This document shows positions 31,227 to 40,052 of a DNA stretch of 40,052 bases, piece after piece. The notes under the pieces were generated by a model. The model worked only from the letters and a program-made list of their open reading frames with translations, made no database searches and was not told the DNA's origin. The position numbers were made by a program, and so were the translations under genes. The stretch lies in NCBI GenBank assembly GCA_017466325.1, contig JAFTUK010000053.1, positions 1-40,052 on the forward strand. The letters are read 5' to 3'. The stretch is from Bacteroidaceae bacterium. GTDB taxonomy: Bacteria > Bacteroidota > Bacteroidia > Bacteroidales > Bacteroidaceae. Position 1 is the stretch's first letter; each line of letters starts with the position of its first letter.

Positions 31227-32414
31227 TTACTCTCCAGACAGCCCTCCGTTGAAGTCAATGCCCATGGGGGACTGGAACACACGAAGGCCGAAGGTGGGGA
31301 GCATGGCAAAGACGTGTTCGAAGATTTCCGCCTGGAGATGCTCGTATGGTACCCATTCAGTACCGTCGGAGAAGAAATAGAGTTCCAGGGGCAGGCCTTG
31401 TGCTGTGGGCTGGAGTTGGCGCACCATGATGGTGAGACGCTTGCTTACACGCGGATGGTGTCGCAGATAGTTCTCCAGATAGTTGCGGAACACGTGCAGG
31501 TTTACCACAAACTTGTCCTCGCGCTCCACTCCGTCCAACCAGCCACGGCGGGCAAAATCCTTGTGTTGCTCCTTGGTGCAGAAGGTGATGGAACGCATGT
31601 CTATGTAGACAGAACGCTTTATGCGCCGTCCTCCGCAATCCTTCATGCCACGCCAGTTCTGGAAGGAGTCGCTGACAAGGGCGTATGGCGGTATGGTGGT
31701 GATGGTCTTGTCCCAGTTCTGCACCTTCACGGTGGTCAGCGTTACCTCTATGACATCGCCGTCTGCTCCGTACTTTGGCATGGAAATCCAGTCGCCGGGG
31801 CGAAGCATGTCGTTGGCAGAGAGTTGCACACCAGCCACAAGTCCCATTATCATGTCCTTGAAGACAAGCATCAGCACGGCTGCTGAAGCGCCGAGAGCAG
31901 TAAGGATGTATTCCGGATTCCTGTTGATGAGGATACTTACAATGATGATGAGTGCAACGCAGACAACCACTATCTTCAGCATCTGATATACACCCTTCAA
32001 GGGGTGGCTCTTCAATTTGTCGCTGCTGCTGGTAAGGTTGTACATGGAACTGAGGAAGGAGCACAGCAACTTGGCCACCACCACAATCATGTATATGGTA
32101 TTTACCTTAAGGAGGAATTCCAGCACATGGTTGTCCTCGGAAAATGCCAATGGCAGGAGTATCGTTATCAGAATCGGGGGAAGCAGCCGTGTGATGTCTT
32201 TCAGCACGATGTCATTCAGCAGGATGTCGTCCCACTTGGAGCGTGTCCCCTCCCTGAGTTTCCTGACCAGAGGGATGATACCACGGTTGCAGAGCAGGTT
32301 CACGATGTATATGACAATGGCAATGCCCAAAACGACAAAGCACCAGTAGAGCCAGTACATGGAGTCGGGATTGACGCCCCAGTCTTGAAGAAGTCTTACG
32401 ATAGTGTTGTTCAT
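31227..32414 (-). CDS. MscS-family mechanosensitive channel (YbdG-like)
   Basis: An inner-membrane channel of 395 aa that releases solutes on osmotic downshock. About five hydrophobic helices precede the conserved pore helix and beta domain: TALGASAAVLMLVFKDMIMGLVAG, then MLRPGDWISMPKYGADGDVIEVTLTTVKVQNWD and IPPYALVSDSFQNW. The long C-terminal cytoplasmic domain and these motifs match the YbdG subgroup better than the short MscS. Its neighbours, a phospholipase-D-like enzyme and a phosphatase, give no pathway hint. Codon use is GC-rich. Confidence 0.92.
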   Translation of the reverse strand: MNNTIVRLLQDWGVNPDSMYWLYWCFVVLGIAIVIYIVNLLCNRGIIPLVRKLREGTRSKWDDILLNDIVLKDITRLLPPILITILLPLAFSEDNHVLEFLLKVNTIYMIVVVAKLLCSFLSSMYNLTSSSDKLKSHPLKGVYQMLKIVVVCVALIIIVSILINRNPEYILTALGASAAVLMLVFKDMIMGLVAGVQLSANDMLRPGDWISMPKYGADGDVIEVTLTTVKVQNWDKTITTIPPYALVSDSFQNWRGMKDCGGRRIKRSVYIDMRSITFCTKEQHKDFARRGWLDGVEREDKFVVNLHVFRNYLENYLRHHPRVSKRLTIMVRQLQPTAQGLPLELYFFSDGTEWVPYEHLQAEIFEHVFAMLPTFGLRVFQSPMGIDFNGGLSGE

Positions 32415-32485
32415 ACCAAAGGGGGAATGTGTGTATGTGTATTATTATAAATAAGGTATAGGTGCCGCGCTCCGTGTCCGCAGGC

Positions 32486-33721
32486 CTACAGGATGCCGCG
32501 TATGCCCTTTGTCCACCAGCCAAGGCGTCGTTTGGAACGGGGATAGAGTTCCTTCCAGTTGTCCTCCGTAAGCATGACGGCAGAGTTGAGGTGGCGGTTG
32601 AAGTATTCGTTCAGTTGCGTGCAGTACTCGGGAGAGAAGAAGTAAGCATTCACCTCGTAGTCGAAACTGAGCGAACGTGCGTCCAAGTTGGCCGTGCCTA
32701 CGGTACAGAGCGAGTCGTCCACTATCATCACCTTGTCGTGATGGAAACATTCCTTGCAAAGCCACACCTTGGCACCACGTCGGGCAAGGTTGTACACCTC
32801 GCGTGCCGTGCCTACCTCGCTTATCAGGTTGTCGCCCTTGTGTCCGAGCAGGATTTCCACCTCCACGCCGCGCTCTATGCAGCGGCGCAGGGCCTTGCGC
32901 ACACTGCTGACGAGAATGACGTAGGGATTGATGATGCGCACACGTTTCTGTGCATTGTCCAGACAGGAAATGTAACTTTGCCGGATGCGCGCGCTCTTCT
33001 TGCCGGGTTCGCGGTCCACCACGAAGGCCTCGTAGCCTCCCTGCTGTTCTTCGTAGAGACGGGCATCAGGACTACGGTAAGCCCTCTCGTCCAGTTTCTC
33101 TCCGCACTCCCTATACCAAAGGTCGGCAAACAGACGCTGGTACTCCTCCACTATGGGACCCGTAAGCACGGCATTCATATCGCCCCACTTGCCAAGTTCG
33201 GGCTTGCCGTGGATATAGTAGTCGGCAACGTTCATGCCCCCTGTATACACCATCCTGCCGTCGATGATTACCATCTTGCGGTGCAGGCGGTGCAGGGCAT
33301 GGTTTACGTAGGGGAAGCGCATGGGGTCGAATCCTACCATCCTTATCCCCCTGGCCTTATACTGCTCCGCAAACTCACGGGTAAAGGCCGGTGCCTTGCC
33401 GCTATTGCCGAAAGCGTCATACATCAGGCGTACCTGCACACCTCTGGAAGCACACTCCGCCAGAACGTCGAGCAGATGCCTGCCTATGCTGTCGTTGTAC
33501 CATTTATAGTATTCGATATGTACATAGTGCTTTGCCTTGGCAAGAGCCGTTTCCAGGTCCAGGAACATAGCCTTGGCACCAGGCAGGATGCGCATGGAGC
33601 AATGCTCATGCCCAGGGAAACCGTAGCCGATGAAATCCTGTCTGATACGGGAAACCTGTGCCTGTGCCGGCACGAGGCATTGCAGGAGGGCGAGTATGGA
33701 TAATATGACGAAAATCCTCAT
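32486..33721 (-). CDS. Exported phospholipase D / cardiolipin-synthase-like protein
   Basis: A protein of 411 aa with two HKD motifs: HRKMVIIDG (with GGMN after it) in the first half and HHDKVMIVDD (with GTANLD) in the second. Both are complete, so transphosphatidylation or phosphodiesterase activity is plausible. The frame can be opened at a TTG at 33727, but the ATG at 33721 (MRIFVILSIL) gives a classic signal peptide ending near AQAQ. Usual bacterial Cls enzymes have two N-terminal membrane helices instead; here there is only a cleavable signal, so a periplasmic or outer-membrane location is expected. The 71-base gap to the MscS gene allows co-transcription. Confidence 0.88.
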   Translation of the reverse strand: MRIFVILSILALLQCLVPAQAQVSRIRQDFIGYGFPGHEHCSMRILPGAKAMFLDLETALAKAKHYVHIEYYKWYNDSIGRHLLDVLAECASRGVQVRLMYDAFGNSGKAPAFTREFAEQYKARGIRMVGFDPMRFPYVNHALHRLHRKMVIIDGRMVYTGGMNVADYYIHGKPELGKWGDMNAVLTGPIVEEYQRLFADLWYRECGEKLDERAYRSPDARLYEEQQGGYEAFVVDREPGKKSARIRQSYISCLDNAQKRVRIINPYVILVSSVRKALRRCIERGVEVEILLGHKGDNLISEVGTAREVYNLARRGAKVWLCKECFHHDKVMIVDDSLCTVGTANLDARSLSFDYEVNAYFFSPEYCTQLNEYFNRHLNSAVMLTEDNWKELYPRSKRRLGWWTKGIRGIL

Positions 33722-33723
33722 AA

Positions 33724-33783
33724 ACAAAAAGAAGACAAGGGCAGGTTTAGCATACGCGGAGACTGCCCTTGTCCTTATTGGAT
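33724..33783 (-). terminator. Strong intrinsic terminator after maoC-like gene
   Basis: GACAAGGGCAG (33734-33744) pairs perfectly with CTGCCCTTGTC (33773-33783). Read on the minus strand the 11-bp stem is followed by TTCTTTTTGTTT. It ends the dapA-maoC transcript immediately before the phospholipase-like gene starts. Confidence 0.85.
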
Positions 33784-33793
33784 AATTTCTCCG

Positions 33794-34255
33794 TTATTTC
33801 TTGAAGTAGTAGATGAAGGTGGCTATGCCCTCCACGGCCTTCTTGCCCGTTTCCTGTATCTCGATGACAAACTTCACGTTGGTCTTGATGGCACCGCGGA
33901 GGTTCTGAATCTCATCCAGTGATACCTTCATGCGTATGCTCTGGCCGGACAGGACGGGCTGGCCGAAGCGCATGTCCTTCATGCCGTAGTTCATCATACG
34001 CTCCAGATTGTTCACTTCGATAATCTGGTTCCACATCAGGGGAATCATGCTCAGGGTCAGATAGCCGTGTGCTATGGTCTGTCCGAAGGGACTTTCCGTC
34101 TTGCACTTCTCCACGTCCACGTGAATCCACTGGTGGTCGTCCGTGGCATCGGCAAACTGGTTTATTCTGTCTTGGGATATCTGCACCCACTCGCTGACAC
34201 CGAGTTCCTTGCCCTCATAGGCAACAAACTCCTCGTATGAATTGATTGTAAGCAT
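33794..34255 (-). CDS. MaoC-like (R)-specific enoyl-CoA hydratase
   Basis: A hot-dog-fold protein of 153 aa. The hydratase signature is FADATDDHQWIHVD (Asp and His catalytic pair) followed by FGQTIAHGYLTLSM. It probably hydrates short- or medium-chain 2-enoyl-CoA in fatty-acid turnover, with substrate uncertain. The length is normal for a single-domain MaoC protein. It lies 35 bases after dapA on the same strand and before a strong terminator, so it forms a two-gene transcript with dapA, a pairing with no obvious metabolic logic. Confidence 0.88.
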   Translation of the reverse strand: MLTINSYEEFVAYEGKELGVSEWVQISQDRINQFADATDDHQWIHVDVEKCKTESPFGQTIAHGYLTLSMIPLMWNQIIEVNNLERMMNYGMKDMRFGQPVLSGQSIRMKVSLDEIQNLRGAIKTNVKFVIEIQETGKKAVEGIATFIYYFKK

Positions 34256-34290
34256 ATATTAGGAAGGTTTAGGTTTGTTGGATTGCAAGT

Positions 34291-35184
34291 TCAGATTCTT
34301 ATGCCCAGTTCCGTGGCCAGTTCGGAGATACGCTTCTCCGTGCCCAAGCGTGCCGGCACGAGGGGCAGGCGCAGTTCGTTCTGGATGAGGCCCATTTCGC
34401 TGAGCAGGGCTTTCACGCCGGCAGGGTTGCCGTCCACGAAGAGCAGTTTGAAGAGTTCCGTGAAGCGGTGGTGTATCTCCAGTGCCTGCGGATACTCTCC
34501 GCGCAGGGCCAGGCGCACCATGCGGCTGAACTCGTAGGGCAGAGCGTTGCCAATCACACTTATTACGCCCACTGCACCCAGGGTGATGAGGGGGAAGGTG
34601 ATACCGTCGTCGCCACTGATTACGTCGAAGTCCTGGGGCTTGTTCTTGATTATCTCGTCCATCTGGCTGATGTTGCCCGACGCTTCCTTGATGGCCACCA
34701 CATTGTCAAACTCGCGTGCCAGACGCAGAGTGGTTTCCACCGCCATGTTCACACCGGTACGGCCGGGCACATTGTAGAGCACCACGGGTACGGGGCTTGC
34801 CTTGGCTATGGCGGCAAAGTGCTGGTAGATGCCTTCCTGGGAGGGCTTGTTGTAATAGGGGCAGACGCTGAGTATGCCGTCTATGCCGGTAAAGTCGCCG
34901 GTCTTCAGTTCCTGCACCACGGCGGCGGTGCTGTTGCCTCCGCATCCGAGCAGGATGGGCACACGTCCGGCCACACGCTGTACTATTTCCTCGCGGATAC
35001 GTGTCTTTTCTTCCGATGTCAGTGTCGGGGTTTCCGCCGTTGTTCCCATCACGCAAAGGAAATCAATGCCGCGCGATATCTGGTATTCCACCAGGCGGAA
35101 GAGAGAATCCCAGTCTATACTTCCGTCTGCATTGAAGGGCGTTACGAGTGCTACTCCCAAGCCCTTGAATTTATTTTGAGCCAT
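34291..35184 (-). CDS. dapA: 4-hydroxy-tetrahydrodipicolinate synthase
   Basis: Cytoplasmic class I aldolase-type enzyme that condenses pyruvate with aspartate semialdehyde, the first committed step to lysine and meso-diaminopimelate. The 297-aa TIM barrel shows GVALVTPFN at the start, MGTTAETPTL (substrate loop), YNVPGRTGVN with the catalytic tyrosine, and VVAIKEASGN with the Schiff-base lysine. GDDGITFP and GVISVIGN follow. The ATG at 35184 fits the family length. It diverges from ligA, an arrangement I associate with Bacteroidales. Confidence 0.96.
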   Translation of the reverse strand: MAQNKFKGLGVALVTPFNADGSIDWDSLFRLVEYQISRGIDFLCVMGTTAETPTLTSEEKTRIREEIVQRVAGRVPILLGCGGNSTAAVVQELKTGDFTGIDGILSVCPYYNKPSQEGIYQHFAAIAKASPVPVVLYNVPGRTGVNMAVETTLRLAREFDNVVAIKEASGNISQMDEIIKNKPQDFDVISGDDGITFPLITLGAVGVISVIGNALPYEFSRMVRLALRGEYPQALEIHHRFTELFKLLFVDGNPAGVKALLSEMGLIQNELRLPLVPARLGTEKRISELATELGIRI

Positions 35185-35258
35185 GCTTCTTTCTTTGGGT
35201 CACGCACCGCCGGCCTTTGTGCCTTGTCGCGATACGTGCTTCTTTATTTATTTGGGCA

Positions 35259-35317
35259 CAAAATTACAACTTTTTCATGATATAAAGGGCGGGTGTGCTC
35301 CTTTTTTATTACTTTTG
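35259..35317. promoter_or_regulatory. Divergent dapA and ligA promoters
   Basis: The complement of 35259-35266 reads TAATTTTG, a -7 box for dapA. TACTTTTG at 35310-35317 is a -7 box for ligA, 19 bases before its ATG. Neither has a perfect -33 TTTG. The two boxes are about 45 bases apart, so the promoters overlap. Confidence 0.6.
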
Positions 35318-35330
35318 CAATATAAATTAA

Positions 35331-37446
<2,116 letters not shown>

Positions 37447-37448
<2 letters not shown>

Positions 37449-37490
37449 ACGCTCCCCGAGGCGAAGGGCATCGCTCCACGAGGCGTTTTC
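37447..37490 (+). terminator. Weak hairpin between ligA and MetH-activation gene
   Basis: AAACGC (37447-37452) can pair with GCGTTT (37483-37488), followed by TC. The stem is short and interrupted, so it may only attenuate transcription into the next gene, whose ATG is at 37519. Confidence 0.3.
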
Positions 37491-37518
37491 CATAGCACAG
37501 AATACCGTTGGCAAGAAC

Positions 37519-38289
37519 ATGACAAGAACCCTGCAATTCCACATAGAGGAACTCATACCCTACATCAACTGGGTGTACTTCTACCATGCCTGGGGAGTGA
37601 ACTCCGAGCAAGGTAGGGAAATCCGTGCAGAAGCGGACATGCTGCTTGCCCGTTGGGCAGAGGAGAAGCGCCAAACCAGATTCCGGGTGCGCCTGTTCAA
37701 GGCACATTCCTCTGAGGAGGACATACTGCTCTATGGAGACAAGGGCGACACGCATGTACTTCCGCTCCTGCGCCAGCAAAGTCCTCCCTACCTCTGCCTT
37801 GCCGACTTCCTGCCTCCCGTCAGCATGCCGGCGGAAACGATGGGCGTGTTTGCATCCATGGTGCCGTTCCGTGTGGATGACCTGCTCGGACAGACACTTG
37901 CCGACAGGCTTGCCGAAGCGTCGGCCGAGCGCGGACATGAGATAGTCAGGAAAGAGATTTGGGGATATGCCCCCGACGAGAACCTGACACCCGGGGAGAT
38001 GTTTGCCGAGCGCTACCGTGGCAAGCGCCCTGCCGTGGGCTATCCGTCACTGCCCGACCAAAGTCTGAACTTCGTGCTTGCCGACCTGCTGGACTTTGCC
38101 TCGCTGGGCATAAGTCTGACAGAGAATGGGGCGATGATACCGCATGCCAGCACCATGGGCCTTATGATAGCGCATCCCCAATGCCGGCACTTCAAGGTGG
38201 GAACCATAGGCGAAGACCAACTGGCCGACTATGCCTCGCGCAGGGGAACCTCGCCGGATGCGCTAAGGAAATTCATGGACATTGCATAA
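37519..38289 (+). CDS. Stand-alone MetH activation-domain protein
   Basis: A 256-aa protein whose last ~140 residues match the C-terminal AdoMet-binding reactivation domain of cobalamin-dependent methionine synthase. The evidence is DRLAEASAERGHEIVRKEIWGYAPDE-type spacing, RPAVGYP at 170-176 (the AdoMet-binding signature), and LTENGAMIPHAS and DYASRRG near the end, close to the E. coli MetH C-terminus. There is no B12-binding or homocysteine domain in the protein, so it should reactivate a separate, shorter MetH that lies outside this window. It follows ligA by 70 bases and precedes the MATE gene by 31, on the same strand. Confidence 0.9.
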   Translation: MTRTLQFHIEELIPYINWVYFYHAWGVNSEQGREIRAEADMLLARWAEEKRQTRFRVRLFKAHSSEEDILLYGDKGDTHVLPLLRQQSPPYLCLADFLPPVSMPAETMGVFASMVPFRVDDLLGQTLADRLAEASAERGHEIVRKEIWGYAPDENLTPGEMFAERYRGKRPAVGYPSLPDQSLNFVLADLLDFASLGISLTENGAMIPHASTMGLMIAHPQCRHFKVGTIGEDQLADYASRRGTSPDALRKFMDIA

Positions 38290-38320
38290 CCCAGGACTCA
38301 AAGGACGTCTATCATCAACA

Positions 38321-39694
38321 ATGGAAAAGACCAACTACATAGGAGAATACCGCCACCTGCTCAAACTGGGCCTCCCCATCACGGTGGCACAGGTGGGGTT
38401 CACCCTGCAGGGCATGGCCGACACGCTGATGCTCGGCCAGCACTCGCCCTCGGAACTGGCGGCGGCAGGCTTTGCCAACTCCCTCCTCATAATGGCACAA
38501 CTCCTGGGCATGGGCTTCTGCATGGCGGCCGTACCCACCATTGGCAAACTCTACGGCCAGCGCAAGCATCAGGACATAGTCAGCGAACTGAAGTCCTCGC
38601 TCCTTGCCGACATCCTTCAGGGCATCTTCGTGTGCCTGCTCATGTATGCCAGTTATGCCGCCCTGCCCCTGATGGGAGTGGACACAGGACTTCTGCCTCT
38701 CATCCGCAAGTACATGCTCATACTCATACCCTCGCTCCTGGTGATGAACGTCTGTTCGGGCATGAAGTGCTTCTACGATTGCCTCACGGACACACGCACC
38801 ACCATGTGGATAGTGCTGGCAGGAAACGTATGGAATATCGTATGGAACTGGATACTCATCTTCGGCAACCTCGGCTTTCCGGAAATGGGTGTCGCTGGTG
38901 CGGCATGGGCCACGGTGTCCAGCAGGATACTGATGCTCGTGCTCTACTTCGCATGCTTCATGCTGAACAAGAGGTACTCCATATACCGCACCCTGTGGAA
39001 GACGGCCGTGGTGACACGCAGTTCGCTCCTCAGGCATAACCGCCTCGGCTGGCCCATTGCCCTGCAACTGACCATGGAACTGGCTGCCTTCTCTGGTGTG
39101 GCCCTTGCCCTGGGGCGCGGAGGCATATCGTGGGATGCCACCTCTGCCCTGGCCGCACATCAGGTGGGATGCCAGGTGTCCTCGTTCATATATATGTTCT
39201 ATATAGGTATAGGCTCTGCCGTGTCCATCCGCGTGGCGCACTACCATGGCCTTGGCGGATGGAGGGGCATACGCCTTTCCGCCCATGCCGGATATCATCT
39301 GATGATAGTCATAGGCATAATCGCTACGTCGCTGGTATTCATCTTCCGCAGGCAGATAACCGGCATCTTCGTGTCCGACGACGACCCTGCACTGTTTGCC
39401 GCCATCTCCGCCACCGTGGTGGCCATGGTTTGGCCCATGATATTCTATCAGGTGGGCGACGGCATGCAGACGTGCTACGTCAATGCCCTCCGAGGCATAG
39501 GCGACGTGAAGAAACTGATGAAATACTCCTTCTTCTGCTACGGTATCGTGACAATCCCCCTCAGTTACCTCTTCGGCATCATCATGGACGGCGGCGCCAC
39601 CGGCATCTGGTGGGGGTTCCCCTTCGGCCTCACCATGGCAGGGCTTCTGTACCTGCGCCGTTTCCTATTCCAACTGAAGAAGAACGGACTTTAA
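38321..39694 (+). CDS. MATE-family multidrug/Na+ antiporter
   Basis: An inner-membrane exporter of 457 aa with about 12 hydrophobic helices in two similar halves. Family features include GLPITVAQVGFTLQGMADTLMLGQ at the start and the helix-7 region GWPIALQLTMELAAFSGVAL. It exports cationic drugs, toxins or metabolites using a Na+ or H+ gradient. The open frame reaches back to a TTG at 38282, but the ATG at 38321 (MEKTNYIGEY) is the likely start because it leaves the preceding gene's end free and gives the normal N-terminus. A composite repeat and a terminator follow. Confidence 0.92.
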   Translation: MEKTNYIGEYRHLLKLGLPITVAQVGFTLQGMADTLMLGQHSPSELAAAGFANSLLIMAQLLGMGFCMAAVPTIGKLYGQRKHQDIVSELKSSLLADILQGIFVCLLMYASYAALPLMGVDTGLLPLIRKYMLILIPSLLVMNVCSGMKCFYDCLTDTRTTMWIVLAGNVWNIVWNWILIFGNLGFPEMGVAGAAWATVSSRILMLVLYFACFMLNKRYSIYRTLWKTAVVTRSSLLRHNRLGWPIALQLTMELAAFSGVALALGRGGISWDATSALAAHQVGCQVSSFIYMFYIGIGSAVSIRVAHYHGLGGWRGIRLSAHAGYHLMIVIGIIATSLVFIFRRQITGIFVSDDDPALFAAISATVVAMVWPMIFYQVGDGMQTCYVNALRGIGDVKKLMKYSFFCYGIVTIPLSYLFGIIMDGGATGIWWGFPFGLTMAGLLYLRRFLFQLKKNGL

Positions 39695-39764
39695 CCCAAA
39701 GCCCATTAGACCGTTACTCCCTAATGAAGCCTTCTTTTCGTCATCTGTTCTAAAAGCAAGGACT

Positions 39765-39827
39765 GGGGGTGAGTATGAAGGAGAACGGAAAACGGACTGA
39801 GGACTGAGGACACTGAGGACACCCCCC
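39765..39827 (+). repeat. Intergenic heptamer/nonamer composite repeat
   Basis: CGGAAAACGG at 39786-39795 (one and a half heptamers) runs directly into ACTGAGGAC (39796-39804), TGAGGAC (39805-39811) and ACTGAGGAC (39812-39820). GGGGGTG (39765-39771) and CACCCCC (39820-39826) form an outer inverted repeat. The order heptamers-then-9-mers is the same as in the ligA element. Confidence 0.75.
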
Positions 39828-39850
39828 TCGGAGGTGCATACAATAAATAA

Positions 39851-39885
39851 AGATGGCATCACATTGCGTGGTGCCATCTTGTTTT
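39851..39885 (+). terminator. Intrinsic terminator of the ligA-MATE region
   Basis: AGATGGCATCAC (39851-39862) pairs with GTGGTGCCATCT (39868-39879) with one G-T wobble and a five-base loop, followed by TGTTTT. It could also serve the minus-strand methylase remnant. Confidence 0.85.
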
Positions 39886-39896
39886 AGGTAGTGCAG

Positions 39897-40052
39897 TTAA
39901 TCATCCATCAGTGTTGCAAGTTCGGGGATGTCATAATTCTCCAAGGTACTTTATGATAACGGCTCTATGTAGGTAACGTTCTCCCTTGTGTCAAAGTCAG
40001 CGGGAAGCAGCGCTTCCAGTTGGTCGATGAGTTGGCCTTTTCCGCCCACCCA
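39897..40052 (-). pseudogene. Broken DNA adenine methylase (Dam-type), cut by window edge
   Basis: Reading inward from 40052 on the minus strand, WVGGKGQLID, then LLPADFDT and NVTYIEP match the N-terminal part of D12-class (Dam-like) adenine methylases, where YIEPFVGGG normally follows. Here YIEP is followed by Leu-Ser and a TAA at 39951-39953. The same frame then continues as STLENYDIPELATLMDD to a second stop at 39897-39899. The DPPY catalytic motif is absent. An internal deletion that joined the N-terminal region to the gene's tail, creating a stop, would explain this. The start codon lies outside the window. Confidence 0.65.

Overview
The window looks like a chromosomal segment from a member of the Bacteroidales, most likely Prevotellaceae-like. 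The evidence is the repeated Bacteroidota-type -7 box (TAnnTTTG) in front of several genes, the general scarcity of strong Shine-Dalgarno sites, family content typical of this phylum (DUF4296 lipoprotein beside lspA, a LolA-like protein beside ftsK, GH97, PadR/PspC pair, stand-alone MetH activation domain), and divergent dapA/ligA. The genus is an inference. Nearly all genes are intact. No rRNA, tRNA, CRISPR array or complete insertion sequence was seen.

Layout. 1-455: non-coding, with three GTTGAC repeats that may be an old IS end, then three consecutive -7 boxes. 456-7115 (+): an unknown 179-aa protein, a secreted GH25 lysozyme, ileS, lspA, a DUF4296 lipoprotein and a 53-aa small ORF. 7171-13603 (-): a tightly packed five-gene run holding a 3'-5' exonuclease, an RlmI-like methyltransferase, a nucleoside transporter, rsmE and a three-domain protein that joins an AmgK-like sugar kinase, a RapZ C-terminal-like domain and a MurU-like nucleotidyltransferase (predicted cell-wall sugar recycling). 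13768-16994 (+): ftsK and a LolA-like carrier. 17243-17686 (+): hsp20 behind an excellent sigma-54 promoter match. 17772-20641: DUF456 gene diverging from a padR-pspC operon.

20966-25301 (-) is a three-gene secreted-hydrolase operon: an EEP nuclease/phosphatase-SGNH esterase fusion, a CE1-like esterase and a GH97 glycosidase. 25380-26828 (-) is a PLP lyase that carries tyrosine phenol-lyase rather than tryptophanase specificity residues. 27260-29624 (-) pairs a WG-repeat membrane protein with a von Willebrand A protein. 29878-35184 (-) holds an unknown ORF, a phosphoglycolate phosphatase, an MscS channel, a secreted phospholipase-D/cardiolipin-synthase-like enzyme, a MaoC hydratase and dapA. 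35337-39694 (+) holds ligA, a MetH reactivation domain and a MATE exporter. The right edge (39897-40052, -) is a broken DNA adenine methylase.

The most unusual signal is a dispersed composite repeat: tandem CGGAAAA heptamers, with or without 9-bp units of the ACTCCGAGA type. The fullest copy lies in frame inside the essential ligA gene, with 28-bp inverted heptamer arms around nine 9-mers. Partial copies lie in frame in pspC, at the 3' end of padR, and downstream of the MATE gene. Because 7 is coprime with 3, the heptamer tract encodes the same stop-free heptapeptide cycle in every frame (RKTENGK forward, FSVFRFP reverse), so it can sit inside genes without truncating them.
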